Counted from the stretch's first letter, positions 37,101 through 46,707 are shown. The stretch is DNA of 64,000 nucleotides from an uncultured Eggerthellaceae bacterium (GCA_934668515.1 CAKUNS010000007.1:1-64000), one strand, 5' to 3'. Numbers and translations: made by a program. Notes: generated by a model from the sequence alone, not told the origin.

Positions 37101-38098
37101 GAGGCAACCGCCTTCCCCTGCGCGGTTTTAGCCTCCATGCGCGGGTCGATAACACCGTAAAGCACGTTGGCAATGGTGTTGCCGCCGAAAACGAACAACG
37201 CCGAAACCAGGGCGATGCCCGCAAGAAGCGCGACATCGCTGCCAACGCCCGCGGTAACTGCAGCCTGACCCAAACCCGGATACGAGAAAACTTGCTCAAC
37301 CAGCACCGAGCCACCGAAGATCTCGGAGATCGAAGCGAACTGCAACGTAAGAGCCGGCAGCGCGACGTTCCTCAGAACATGGTGCTTCATGATGGAGGCC
37401 GTGCTCTCGCCCCTGACGCAGGCGAAACGCACGTACTCGCTTTCCATGACATCGACCACCTTCTCGCGCGTATGAAGCGCGATGTTCGCAACGCCCACCA
37501 GCGAAAGCGTGATGGCAGGAAGCGCCAAGTGCGACAACGTATCGGCGAAGGAAACCTCACCCGAGACGCCCACGGGAACCGACAGGCCCAACGGGAACCA
37601 ACCAAGCTGAACCGCAAAAACGGTCAGCAGGATAAGACCGATCCAAAACGACGGCGTTGCAGCCAGAACATAGCAGTACACGCGAACGAACTTGTCGATG
37701 AAGCTACCGCGGAACACGCCGGCGGCAATGCCCAGCACGAACCCAAGAACGCCGCTGACCACCCAGGCAACCGTCATCAACATGAGCGAATTGCCCGCAC
37801 GGTACGCAATGACCTGCGTCACCGGCGCGTTGAACCTGAGCGAGGTGCCCATGTCGCCGTGAATCAGACCCGCCATCCAGCTTGCATAGCGCTCGAGCAT
37901 CGGCGTGTCTGCGCCCCAATGCTCGGCGAACACGGCGCGCTTCGCCTCGCTCATGTTCACATAGGCGGCCTGACCCAGATTCGCCTGAATAGGATCGATG
38001 GGCGACAAGCTGACCAGCGCGAACACCACGAAACTAACCGCGAACATCAGCAGCACGAAGCGCAGTATGTTTTTGAAAATGAAATCAACCATTGACAA
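37097..38098 (-). CDS. Peptide/nickel-type ABC transporter permease (DppB/NikB-like)
   Basis: A 333-residue permease with six or so membrane helices. It starts MSMVDFIFKNILRFVLLMF and carries the DppB-type segments LSPIDPIQANLG near residue 30 and the EAA loop region VMESEYVRFACVRG near residue 215. It follows the binding-protein gene by 111 bases, which hold a hairpin, and overlaps the next permease by ATGA. Confidence 0.93.
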   Translation of the reverse strand: MSMVDFIFKNILRFVLLMFAVSFVVFALVSLSPIDPIQANLGQAAYVNMSEAKRAVFAEHWGADTPMLERYASWMAGLIHGDMGTSLRFNAPVTQVIAYRAGNSLMLMTVAWVVSGVLGFVLGIAAGVFRGSFIDKFVRVYCYVLAATPSFWIGLILLTVFAVQLGWFPLGLSVPVGVSGEVSFADTLSHLALPAITLSLVGVANIALHTREKVVDVMESEYVRFACVRGESTASIMKHHVLRNVALPALTLQFASISEIFGGSVLVEQVFSYPGLGQAAVTAGVGSDVALLAGIALVSALFVFGGNTIANVLYGVIDPRMEAKTAQGKAVAS

Positions 38099-38163
38099 AA
38101 GATATCCTTAAAGCCCCGCCTGCCTCCATGAAACCGGCGAACGGGGCCTCTATCCAATCAGAC

Positions 38164-38191
38164 GAGCATGAAGGCAGCGCCCTTCATGCTC
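38164..38191 (-). terminator. Hairpin between binding-protein and permease genes
   Basis: A perfect 11-bp stem (38164-38174 with 38181-38191, loop CAGCGC) lies just after the binding-protein stop and has no T-run. Such hairpins often stabilise the upstream mRNA or give partial termination, so that the binding protein is made in excess. Confidence 0.55.
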
Positions 38192-38209
38192 TTCACGCGG
38201 CGGCGTTCC

Positions 38210-39871
38210 CTACGCCCATTCCCACTGATCGACGTTGTTGACCAAGCTCCAACCATGACCATGCGGATGCATCTTCTGCTCGGCAATGACCAGATTCTGC
38301 TTGGTGAAGTACAGGTGGTCGACATTCGCGAACCAAACCCACGTCGCACCACCCTGCGGGCCGACGCCTTCGCTGCCGTCCCACTGAGCCAGCTTCCACT
38401 CCTCATAAGAATCCTCGACGTTGGCATAGGACAAAGCGGCGTCGATGTGCTTGTCGACGGTTTCGTTCTTATACGAAGCGAAGTTGCCCGTGCCCTTGGA
38501 GTAGTACAGGTTGTACATCTCGATAGGCGAGTTGCTTCCCCAGCCCCAGGTAACCAGATCGTTGTAGCCGTGCTGGTAGATCTCGTCCCAGCCCGCGCCG
38601 TTTAGGTTGACCTCGAGACCGATGCCCTTCATCTGATCGGCGAACTCGTTGGCAATGGCCTGGCGAACAGTGTCGCTTGCCGGATAGTACAGCTCGACGC
38701 TTGCACGCACGCCGTCCTTAACACGGATGCCGTCGGAAGCGACGGCCCAACCGGCCTCGTCCAAGATGCTCTTTGCCTTGTCGACGTCGGTTGCGATGTG
38801 CATGGCATCGCTTGCCCAAGGCATGCCGTCGCACACGTTGTAAGCAGGTTCGCCGTAACCGGAAAGGACATGATCGATCATCAGCTGGCGATCGATTGCA
38901 TAGTTGATGGCCCGACGGACAGCGATATCGGAAGTAACGTTGTTGCCCGTTTCGTAATCGGCGCCGTTGGAACGGGTCTTCGGCGAATTCGCGGGCACCG
39001 TGGGGAGCGCGATGCCACGCGAATCGACCGATGCGCAGTTCAGCAGATCGTAGCCCTTCGGCTGGTTGGCCGCGAACGTGGCGGAGGTGTATGCAACGTC
39101 CGCTTCCGAAGCCTTAGCCGAAGCAAGGGAGGCATCTTCATCCTTGAAAACCACGACTACGCGCTGCATCTTGGGAGCCTCGCCGTAGTAGTCGGGATTT
39201 GCCGCAAGGATGACCTGCTGACCTTTGTCCCAGCGCTCAAGCATGTAACGGCCGCTGCCAATGGGATTTTCACCATAGGAGTCGCTGTATGCATGCTCGG
39301 GCACGATGCCGATGACGGCCAGGGTATAAAGGAATGCATTGAACGGCTTGTTCAGTTCGACCTCAACCGTAAAGTCATCGATAGCGCGAGCTTCTTTGAC
39401 CATAGAAAGGTCGCACTCCGAGGTCTCGGAGTTCAGAATGCCGTTAAGGGTGAAGGCAACGTCTTTGGCGGTAAGGGCCTCGCCGTCGGTGAACTTGGCA
39501 TCGTCGCGAATGGCAAACGTCCAGACCAGGCCATCCTCAGAGCACTTGTAGTCGGTGGCAAGGTCGTTCTTGAAGCCCATGTCGACCGTCGTGGTCAGAA
39601 GAGTGGACTGGATAAGGGGTTCGTGCACGTGCTCGCCGCAACCCCAAGAAACAAATGGGTTGAAGCCGGCTGAGGGCTCAGAAGAGGCAGGCATGGTCAC
39701 AATGACCTGAGACTTCGCATCGCCCTTGGAAGAGGTGCCGGCGGCCGAAGAAGCCGCGCCCTTGTCCTTTGCCTGGCAACCTGCCAAAGCCCCGGCGAAC
39801 GGCAGCATCATCGCACCCGCGCCAAGCGCTTTCGCGAACGTACGGCGAGTGAGGTTGGTTTGTTCGGTCAT
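38210..39871 (-). CDS. ABC transporter substrate-binding lipoprotein (SBP family 5)
   Basis: A 553-residue exported protein. The N-terminus has a twin-arginine motif (NLTRRTFAKALG) and a lipobox (ALAGC near residue 31), so it is probably exported folded by TAT and lipid-anchored outside. The body shows the family 5 pattern: DGLVWTFAIRDDAKFTDGEALTAKDVAFT and, later, RRAINYAIDRQLM. The C-terminus is His-rich for its length (EQKMHPHGHGW). The start at 39871 has AAAGGA upstream. It heads the five-gene importer. Substrate could be nickel or another metal complex, or a peptide. Confidence 0.92.
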   Translation of the reverse strand: MTEQTNLTRRTFAKALGAGAMMLPFAGALAGCQAKDKGAASSAAGTSSKGDAKSQVIVTMPASSEPSAGFNPFVSWGCGEHVHEPLIQSTLLTTTVDMGFKNDLATDYKCSEDGLVWTFAIRDDAKFTDGEALTAKDVAFTLNGILNSETSECDLSMVKEARAIDDFTVEVELNKPFNAFLYTLAVIGIVPEHAYSDSYGENPIGSGRYMLERWDKGQQVILAANPDYYGEAPKMQRVVVVFKDEDASLASAKASEADVAYTSATFAANQPKGYDLLNCASVDSRGIALPTVPANSPKTRSNGADYETGNNVTSDIAVRRAINYAIDRQLMIDHVLSGYGEPAYNVCDGMPWASDAMHIATDVDKAKSILDEAGWAVASDGIRVKDGVRASVELYYPASDTVRQAIANEFADQMKGIGLEVNLNGAGWDEIYQHGYNDLVTWGWGSNSPIEMYNLYYSKGTGNFASYKNETVDKHIDAALSYANVEDSYEEWKLAQWDGSEGVGPQGGATWVWFANVDHLYFTKQNLVIAEQKMHPHGHGWSLVNNVDQWEWA

Positions 39872-40097
39872 TGCGATCGTCCTTTCGTCGTTTGATAATC
39901 GCATTGAGTTGCCAACTTGACACTGAGTCCCCGGTATTTGCAGGGAGGGATGAAGTTGGGTTGGGCTTTGACGCCCGCGCGCACTTCGATGCGATTCCGT
40001 TTTGGTATTACGATTTATTTCTTTGTAACACTTCTTTCACACGTTTTGCAATACTCGTGTGAAACTCGTCCGGCAAACGGTCAATCGCAGAAAGAAA
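39872..40097. promoter_or_regulatory. Importer promoter region with 9-bp palindrome
   Basis: TTTCACACG (40035-40043) and CGTGTGAAA (40056-40064) form a perfect inverted repeat with a 12-base AT-rich spacer. It lies about 165 bases before the binding-protein start and is a likely repressor or activator site. It does not match the NikR consensus. No coding frame is credible in this stretch. Confidence 0.5.
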
Positions 40098-40127
40098 AAA
40101 CACGGCAGCCGCTTGACTGCCGTGTTT
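40090..40127 (-). terminator. Terminator after glnB
   Basis: A perfect 11-bp stem (40098-40108 with 40117-40127, 8-base loop) followed on the minus strand by TTTTTTCTTTC. It ends the amtB-glnB transcript. Confidence 0.85.
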
Positions 40128-40206
40128 AATGATTGGTGCCCTTCGAACGATTTTCGACTATCCGAAATCGGGAACTCGCTTCGCGCCAGTTCTCTGGCTC
40201 TGCAGG

Positions 40207-40545
40207 CTAAACTGCATCGCCGCCACGCTCGCCGGTTCGCACGCGAACAACCTCGTCAACGGGGAACACGAAGATCTTTCCGTCGCCGACTTCACCCGTG
40301 CGGGCAACCGACGTGATCACATCTACGATAGGATCGACCTCTTCGTCCGTAACGACGATCTCGAACTTCACCTTCGGAACCATGTTCAGCAGAACCTCGG
40401 TGCCGCGGTAGTACTCCTTCCAGCCATGCTGGCTGCCGCAACCCTGAACCTGAGAGATCGTCATGCCGCTGACCTTCGCCTCGAACAGGGCCTCCTTCAC
40501 TGCCTCAAGCTTCTCGGGGCGAACGATTGCCGTGATTTTCTTCAT
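40207..40545 (-). CDS. glnB: PII nitrogen regulatory protein
   Basis: Trimeric signal protein that senses ATP/ADP and 2-oxoglutarate and docks on AmtB to control ammonium uptake. The 112-residue protein begins MKKITAIVRPEKLEAVKEAL and has the T-loop near residues 37-55 and the C-terminal GDGKIFVFPVDEVVRVRTGE. In the T-loop it reads YYRGTEVLLNMVPK: Tyr46 is kept, but position 51, which is modified by uridylylation or adenylylation in E. coli and many actinobacteria, is Val. So GlnD-type modification at Tyr51 is not possible. It lies 24 bases after amtB. Confidence 0.96.
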   Translation of the reverse strand: MKKITAIVRPEKLEAVKEALFEAKVSGMTISQVQGCGSQHGWKEYYRGTEVLLNMVPKVKFEIVVTDEEVDPIVDVITSVARTGEVGDGKIFVFPVDEVVRVRTGERGGDAV

Positions 40546-40569
40546 GATACGTATCCTTTCCGCAATCGC

Positions 40570-41844
40570 TTAGTCCAAGCCAATGTAAGCCGGGTAAGCA
40601 GACTCGCCGTGTGCCGCAACATCCAGGCCCTGAGCTTCTTCTTCCTCGCTCACTCGCAGGTCGCCCTTGAAGCACGCCTTGATGATAAGGCCGAGGACAA
40701 CGTCGCACACTGCCACGAAGACGATGGTGATCAGGATGCCTGCGATCTGGCTGCCTAGCAGCGAGAAATCGCCGGTGTAGAACAGGCCGCCGAAGTCGGT
40801 CCAGGACAGCTCGGGCACGCAGAACAGGCCGGTGAAGATGCCGCCCACGATACCGCCGACGCAGTGGCAACCGAATGCATCAAGCGCGTCGTCGTAACCG
40901 AATTTGGCCTTGCAAACCGAAATGGCGAAATAGCAGATCGGGGACACGCACAGGCCCATGACGATTGCCGCCCAAGGCTCGACGAAGCCAGCTGCAGGGG
41001 TGATGACAACCAGGCCGGCAACAAGACCAGTGGCTGCGCCAACCAGCGTGGGCTTGCCAACCTTCACGCGTTCGACGATCATCCAGGAAACCAGCGCGGC
41101 GCCCGATGCGACGACAGTGTTGATGACGGCCAAGCCCGCAACGCCATCGGCAGCGAACTGAGAACCGCCGTTAAAGCCGAACCAACCGAACCACAGAAGA
41201 GTTGCGCCCAAAGCAACGAACGGGACGTTGTGCGGACGGTAACTCATCATACCGAAACCCTTGCGCTTACCAAGCATCAGGCAAAGCACCAAACCGGTAA
41301 GGCCCGAGCTGATGTGGACAACATCGCCGCCAGCGAAGTCAAGTGCACCAATGGTGTCGCCGATCAGGCTGCCGTCGCCGCCCCAAACCATATGGGCAAG
41401 CGGCGGGTAAACCAAGATAGTCCAAGCAGCCGCAAACGCGCACACCGCACCGAACTTCATACGGCCGGCAAGTGAGCCGGTGATGATGGCGGTGGTGATC
41501 ATGCAGAACGCCATCTGGAACACGAAGTTGATGATATCGGGGTAAACCGCATCCTCGGGAACGTCGGTCGCAGCAGCGATCATATCGCTTGTCCCGCCCA
41601 AGAAACCAAGCTGGTCAAAACCGCCGAAGAACGGGATGGAGCCATCCCCGCCGTATGCGAACGACCATCCGCAAACCGTCCAAGTAATGGCAACGATGCC
41701 GATGACCGCGAACGACATGATCATCGTGTTGACCACATTTTTACGCCGCGAAAGACCTCCGTAGAAAAATGCCAAGCCAGGCGTCATAAGCAAAACAAGC
41801 ATCGCGCAAACGATCATGAATGCCGTTGAACCAGTGTCGTACAT
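40570..41844 (-). CDS. amtB: Ammonium transporter
   Basis: Membrane ammonium channel of the Amt/Rh family, a trimer of about 11 helices per chain. The 424-residue protein has the family signature region DFAGGDVVHISSG (with the first pore His) and LLWFGWFGFNGGS. A second pore His lies in FGCHCVGGIVGG. Its partner glnB follows by 24 bases, the common amtB-glnB pairing. GAAAC/GTAAC motifs upstream suggest nitrogen control. Confidence 0.96.
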   Translation of the reverse strand: MYDTGSTAFMIVCAMLVLLMTPGLAFFYGGLSRRKNVVNTMIMSFAVIGIVAITWTVCGWSFAYGGDGSIPFFGGFDQLGFLGGTSDMIAAATDVPEDAVYPDIINFVFQMAFCMITTAIITGSLAGRMKFGAVCAFAAAWTILVYPPLAHMVWGGDGSLIGDTIGALDFAGGDVVHISSGLTGLVLCLMLGKRKGFGMMSYRPHNVPFVALGATLLWFGWFGFNGGSQFAADGVAGLAVINTVVASGAALVSWMIVERVKVGKPTLVGAATGLVAGLVVITPAAGFVEPWAAIVMGLCVSPICYFAISVCKAKFGYDDALDAFGCHCVGGIVGGIFTGLFCVPELSWTDFGGLFYTGDFSLLGSQIAGILITIVFVAVCDVVLGLIIKACFKGDLRVSEEEEAQGLDVAAHGESAYPAYIGLD

Positions 41845-42198
41845 GCCCTTTCCTTCTTTCTTCCAATCGGGAAGGCGGTGGGAGCGGCGCGATTCTTCCT
41901 CGCTCGCCTCAGACCATCCGTCTTCGGTGTCCCTTGCTACGACTTGGATTCTCGGGAGGGCGTGTTACAACGTCGTTACTTCACGATTAACGTTCTTTTA
42001 ATGAGTGATATATTGCCTGATCAAATGCCGATTTTGGTAATTTTTCAGAGATTACGCGCTTGTTTCGATTCGTTTCGGAAACTGTTTCACGGTTACGGGA
42101 ATGTTTCGCACGCGCCGAAGCGTAGCTGTTGTGAAGCTCGCGCGCGCCGAAGCGCGGCCATTGCGGAGTTCGCAGGCGTCGTTGCGAGCGACCAAACG
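41845..42198 (-). promoter_or_regulatory. amtB upstream region with repeated GAAAC/GTAAC pentamers
   Basis: On the minus strand GTAAC-N6-GTAAC lies at 41964-41979. Further up, GAAAC or GTAAC occur at 42062-42066, 42072-42076, 42084-42088, 42092-42096 and 42103-42107; the last two are 11 bases apart. Pentamers with 11-base spacing are the pattern bound by the actinobacterial OmpR-type GlnR. No gene is seen in this ~350-base stretch. Confidence 0.45.
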
Positions 42199-42228
42199 CA
42201 AAAAGAAATGCGCCCCGAAAGGCGCATT
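42199..42228 (-). terminator. Terminator after dxs
   Basis: AATGCGCC (42207-42214) pairs with GGCGCATT (42221-42228); the minus strand then reads TTTCTTTTT. It lies 25 bases past the dxs stop, at the end of the acc-to-dxs gene run. Confidence 0.75.
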
Positions 42229-42252
42229 GAAATGACGGTTTCCCAAAACGGG

Positions 42253-44148
42253 TTATTTGGAAAGAGAATCCTGAGCCAAGCGCTTCAAGACGCTGTCAGC
42301 GATTCCCTCGGCATCAAGGCCAAGCGAATGGAGAAGCTGAGCCTGAGTGCCGTGCGTGACGAATTGGTCACCCACGCCCAGAACCAACGCCGGGGTAAGG
42401 CTGCCCATGCCGCGCATGACCTCCATGACACCCTCGCCCGCGCCGCCAGCGATAACGCCGTCTTCTACGGTGACGACAAGCTTGGTTGCCGCCGCATGCT
42501 TGATAGCATCGTGGTCGAGGGGCTTCACCCAGCGCATGTCAACGACACGCGCGTCGATGCCCTGTTCTTGAAGCAGCTCGGCCGCGCCCAGCGACTCGCG
42601 CACCATGTCGCCCCAAGCAAGAATGCACACATCCTCGCCCTGGCGGCGAATATCGCCCTTGCCGTACGGAAGCTCGCAAGGCGTTTCAGGAACCTGAACG
42701 CCTTCGGCTTGACCGCGCGGGTAACGAACGGCAACAGGGCCCTCAAGCGAAAGCGCCGTATGCAGCGCGTTCACCAGTTCGGCCTCGTTGGAAGGAGCGA
42801 TGACACGCATATGCGGAACCATGCGCATGTAAGCGATGTCGAACATGCCGTTATGGGTGGAGCCGTCGGCGCCGACGACGCCCGCCCTGTCGATGGCGAA
42901 CACGACATCAAGCTCAGGCAGAGCGACGTTGATCAGAATCTGATCAAACGCACGCTGCAAGAACGTCGAGTAAACGGCAACAACCGGCTTGTTCCCGCCG
43001 ATGGCAAGGCCTGCCGCCATGGCCACAGCGTTCTCTTCGGCGATTCCCACATCGATGAAACGATCGGGAATGGCTTCTGCGAATGCATCAAGACCGGTAC
43101 CGCCGCGCATGGCAGCCGTGAGGGCCACAACGCGCTCATCCGCCTTGCCCTCGGCAACCAGGGCCCTTCCGAATACACTGGTGTAGGAAGGCACAGCTGC
43201 GGGTTTTTTGACGCTTTCGCCCGTGGCGATGTCGAACGCGCCAATGCCGTGGAAGCGCTCGGGATCGTCTTCGGCGGGCTTGTAGCCGGCACCTTTCTTG
43301 GTAACGGCGTGGATAAGCACGGGGCCGTCTGCGGCAAGCGCCGTGGAAAGAAGCTCCTTAAGTGCGCCGATGTCATGGCCGTCAACAGGCGGCGTGCACA
43401 GAATACCCAGCTGTTCGAACATCATGGACGACTGAGGCAGCACGAACTGCTTCATCGATTCCTTCACATTGCGCCCGAACGAGACCATAGCATTAGCCAA
43501 CGCGCCTGCGTTCTCAAGTTGAGCCTGAGCGTTGTCGCGCGCCTGGCGGTATTTCGCAGTAGTGCGAATTGCGCCAAGATGCTTCATCAAGCCGCCGACG
43601 TTCTTCGAGATGGACATCTCGTTGTCGTTCAGGATGATGACCAGCGGCAACTGAAGCTGACCGATAAGGTTCAGGGCTTCGAACGCCATGCCGCCCGAAA
43701 GCGAAGCATCGCCGATAAGGGCAACGATCTTCTCGTCGCCGCCCTGCAGCTTGCGCGCCTGAGCCAAACCCAGCGCGATGGAGATGGAATCGGAAGCATG
43801 GCCTGAAGGATGAACATCATGCGGGCTTTCCTTGGGGCGCGGGAACCCTGAGATTCCTCCGAACTGGCGAAGCGTCGGGAACTCGGCCAAACGGCCCGTG
43901 ACCAGCTTATGCGCATACGCCTGATGCCCGACGTCGAAGATGAACTTGTCGTGTGGGCTGCTGATGAGCGAATGAACGGCAAGGATGATCTCGACGGCAC
44001 CCAGAGACGAGGCGACATGGCCGCCCGTCTTGGAGGTTACCTTGATGATCTCCTCGCGGATTTCAAGCGCAAGGATCTGAAGCTCGTCATCGCTCAGGAC
44101 CTTCAAGTCCTCAGGCGAAGACACGCAATCGAGGATTCGGTTGGCCAT
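42253..44148 (-). CDS. dxs: 1-deoxy-D-xylulose-5-phosphate synthase
   Basis: First enzyme of the MEP isoprenoid pathway: condenses pyruvate and glyceraldehyde 3-phosphate, thiamine-diphosphate dependent. The 631-residue protein shows GHQAYAHKLVTGR near residue 73, the ThDP/Mg motif IGDASLSGGMAFEALN near residue 145 and the transketolase-like C-terminal domain (ITAAMRGGTGLD-like, then RYPRGQAEG). Length is standard. It lies 9 bases after xseB and is the last gene of the run. Confidence 0.97.
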   Translation of the reverse strand: MANRILDCVSSPEDLKVLSDDELQILALEIREEIIKVTSKTGGHVASSLGAVEIILAVHSLISSPHDKFIFDVGHQAYAHKLVTGRLAEFPTLRQFGGISGFPRPKESPHDVHPSGHASDSISIALGLAQARKLQGGDEKIVALIGDASLSGGMAFEALNLIGQLQLPLVIILNDNEMSISKNVGGLMKHLGAIRTTAKYRQARDNAQAQLENAGALANAMVSFGRNVKESMKQFVLPQSSMMFEQLGILCTPPVDGHDIGALKELLSTALAADGPVLIHAVTKKGAGYKPAEDDPERFHGIGAFDIATGESVKKPAAVPSYTSVFGRALVAEGKADERVVALTAAMRGGTGLDAFAEAIPDRFIDVGIAEENAVAMAAGLAIGGNKPVVAVYSTFLQRAFDQILINVALPELDVVFAIDRAGVVGADGSTHNGMFDIAYMRMVPHMRVIAPSNEAELVNALHTALSLEGPVAVRYPRGQAEGVQVPETPCELPYGKGDIRRQGEDVCILAWGDMVRESLGAAELLQEQGIDARVVDMRWVKPLDHDAIKHAAATKLVVTVEDGVIAGGAGEGVMEVMRGMGSLTPALVLGVGDQFVTHGTQAQLLHSLGLDAEGIADSVLKRLAQDSLSK

Positions 44149-44157
44149 AACGGCTCC

Positions 44158-44472
44158 TTACGCGATTCCCTGACCGGCAACTGCTGCGGCTTCGCCCAAA
44201 GCGGCAGCGCGCGCATTGCCAGGCGCTTCGGCAGAAGCGCCTGCGGCATTAGCATTGTCGTCAGGGTTTTCCAAGGCAGACTCGTCTTCCGCGTCTGCAT
44301 CGGCGTCGATGTCGGCCTCAAGCAGATCGCTGGCGCGAAGACCGAGGGTAACCGCCTCTTCGTACAGGGCGAGGGCGTCGTCAAGCGAGAGAGCATCGTT
44401 GCTCACTTCGTCGACGATCTCGCTCAAGCGCGTCTTCACGCCGGCGAATGAGTCAAGGTCGTGGGAAGCCAT
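44158..44472 (-). CDS. xseB: Exodeoxyribonuclease VII small subunit
   Basis: Small helical subunit of the single-strand-specific exonuclease VII. The 104-residue protein has the compact family core (about residues 1-60) with SLDDALALYEEAVTLGLRASDLL. The acidic, Ala-rich C-terminal tail of about 45 residues is longer than usual. The large subunit gene xseA, often just upstream, is absent from this window. It lies 2 bases after nusB. Confidence 0.9.
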   Translation of the reverse strand: MASHDLDSFAGVKTRLSEIVDEVSNDALSLDDALALYEEAVTLGLRASDLLEADIDADADAEDESALENPDDNANAAGASAEAPGNARAAALGEAAAVAGQGIA

Positions 44473-44474
44473 GA

Positions 44475-44966
44475 TTAGTCTTCCTTGGGCTCGGAACCCT
44501 CAAGGATTTCATCGCTGTCAACGACTTCCGAGGAAGCCGTCTCGGCGTCAATCCCTGCAGCGATGCGGCCAAGAACGCCGTTCACGAAGCGGGAAGAATC
44601 GTCCTCGCCGCCGTATGCCTTTGCAAGCTCAACAGCCTCGTTGATGGTGACAGATACGGGAACCTCGTCGACGTAGATCATCTCGTAGACGGCAAGGCGA
44701 AGGATGGCGCGGTCGACAACCGGCATGCGGTCGAGGGTCCAATTCTCTGAAGTGGACGCAAGGCGCTCGTCGATTTCTGCGCGATGAGCCTGCACGCCAC
44801 GGACAAGAGCCTCGGCGTACGGAGCGAACTCGATGTCGTCGGCCGGGTACTGGCCGGCGTCGACGATATCCGCCACCGACTCATCAGTAATGTCGCTTGA
44901 ATACAGAAGTGCCAACGCGCTTTCGCGCGCAACCGTGCGTTCGTGTCGTTTAGCTCGTGCTGCCAT
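44475..44966 (-). CDS. nusB: Transcription antitermination factor NusB
   Basis: Binds NusE/S10 and boxA RNA to aid rRNA transcription. The 163-residue all-helical protein has RTVARESALALLYSSDI at the N-terminus and DRMPVVDRAILRLAVYEMIY then VTINEAVELAKAYGGEDDSRFVNGVLGRI-type sequence, with the SRFVNGVLG element clear. It lies between asp23 and xseB with short gaps, a common order in Gram-positive bacteria. The acidic tail is non-conserved. Confidence 0.95.
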   Translation of the reverse strand: MAARAKRHERTVARESALALLYSSDITDESVADIVDAGQYPADDIEFAPYAEALVRGVQAHRAEIDERLASTSENWTLDRMPVVDRAILRLAVYEMIYVDEVPVSVTINEAVELAKAYGGEDDSSRFVNGVLGRIAAGIDAETASSEVVDSDEILEGSEPKED

Positions 44967-45005
44967 AAGGCGCCCTAATCCCCCACTCTTCTTACTTGCT
45001 TAGAT

Positions 45006-45359
45006 TTAATTCTCAAACTGAACGCCGTCGATGTAGACGTCGACAACGCCAACCGTGACGCCAACCTGAACGGCAACGGCGTCGGCAATAGCCTGACGGA
45101 CCTTCTCGGCCACATCGGGCAGGACAGAGCCGTACTTGACGTCGATATGAATGCCAACGCAAAGCTTGCCGTCGTCGTCAACGAAAACCTCGATGCCCGG
45201 GAATGCCGGCTTGCCGCCAAGAACGTTGCGGATACCACGGCCCGCGGCGTTCAGAACGCCGACGCCCGCAACGCCTTCGACATCGGAAACGGCAAGGTTG
45301 ACGATGGTCTCGACAACACCCGGTGCAAGGGTCATTCCATCGATGTTCAATTCACTCAT
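45006..45359 (-). CDS. Asp23/Gls24 family protein
   Basis: A 117-residue cytoplasmic protein of the Asp23/YloU family: TLAPGVVETIVNLAVSDVEGV at the N-terminus, VDDDGKLCVGIHIDVKYG in the middle and VQVGVTVGVVDVYIDGVQF at the end. Members are linked to envelope stress and often sit between acc genes and nusB, as here. Its start overlaps the accC stop as ATGA. The precise role is unknown. Confidence 0.9.
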   Translation of the reverse strand: MSELNIDGMTLAPGVVETIVNLAVSDVEGVAGVGVLNAAGRGIRNVLGGKPAFPGIEVFVDDDGKLCVGIHIDVKYGSVLPDVAEKVRQAIADAVAVQVGVTVGVVDVYIDGVQFEN

Positions 45360-46707
45360 AGCAGATCCCCCATCTGGGTTTCAATGAAATCAGTCGTGGC
45401 TTCGCCAGCGCAGAAAACCTCGTTGTCCAAGACGCGCTTGTGGAACGGGATGGTTGTCTGAATGCCCTCGATGACGAACTCGTCAAGGGCGCGACGGCCA
45501 CGCGCAAGCGCCTCCTCGCGGTTGGCGCCATGTACGATGAGCTTGGCAACCAGCGAGTCGTAGTACGGCGAGATCTTGGTGCCCGACTGCACGTAGCATT
45601 CCACGCGCACGCCAGGGCCCGAAGGAGGCACGAACTTGGTGATGGTGCCCGGGCACGGACGGAAGCCGTGTTCGGGATCCTCGGCGTTAATGCGGAACTC
45701 CATTGCATGGCCGAACGGCGTGAACGGAGCGCGGTCAGCGCAGCTCATGGGCTCACCCGAAGCAATGCGAAGCTGCTCTTTGATGATGTCAGTACCGGTG
45801 ATCTCCTCGGAAACAGGATGCTCAACCTGCACGCGTGTGTTCATCTCCATGAAGTAGAACTTGCCAGACTCGTCCAGAAGGAACTCAACCGTGCCGGCGT
45901 TGCGGTAATCGACCGCACGGACAGCCTTTGCCGCAGCAACGCTCATGGAACGACGCAGCTCGTCGGAAAGAACCGGCGAAGGCGCTTCCTCAATGAGCTT
46001 CTGATGGCGACGCTGAACCGAACAATCGCGCTCGCACAGGGCCACGTTGTTACCGAAATCGTCGGCAAGAACCTGGATCTCGACGTGACGAGGACGCAGA
46101 ACCAGTTTCTCAAGGTAGACGCCGTCGTTGCCGAACGCCGCGCCGGCCTCGGCGCGAGCGGCCATGTACTGAGACTCAAGATCCTTGGGATCATGAACCT
46201 CGCGCATGCCCTTGCCGCCGCCGCCAGCGGTGGCCTTGATAAGCACGGGATAACCGACGCGGTCGGCGAACTCCTTCGCCTCGGCGGCGGTGTCGATGCA
46301 GCCGTCAGAACCAGGGACGGTGGGAACACCACAGGCCTTCATGGTTTCACGCGCAGTGCTTTTATCGCCCATGCGCTCGATGCACTCGGCCGAAGGGCCG
46401 ATGAAGACCAGGTCGTTGTCTGCGCAGGCGCGGGCGAACTCGGCGTTTTCTGCCAAGAAGCCGTAACCAGGATGGATGGCCTCGGCGCCGGTGTTCTTCG
46501 CAGCGGCGATGATGTTGGCCATGACCAGGTAGCTTTTGTTAGCGGGAGCAGGACCGATGCACACGGCCTCGTCCGCATAGCTAACGGGATAGGTGTCTTT
46601 ATCCTCGGTCGAGTAAACAGCGACCGTTTTCACACCCAGCTCGCGAGCGGCGCGCATGACGCGCAGCGCCACCTCGCCACGGTTTGCGATAAGGATTTTC
46701 TTGAACA

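Noticed and set aside
39960..40060. GTATT/AATAC half-sites before the importer as a NikR operator.
   Set aside because: Spacing and half-site sequence do not fit GTATGA-N16-TCATAC.
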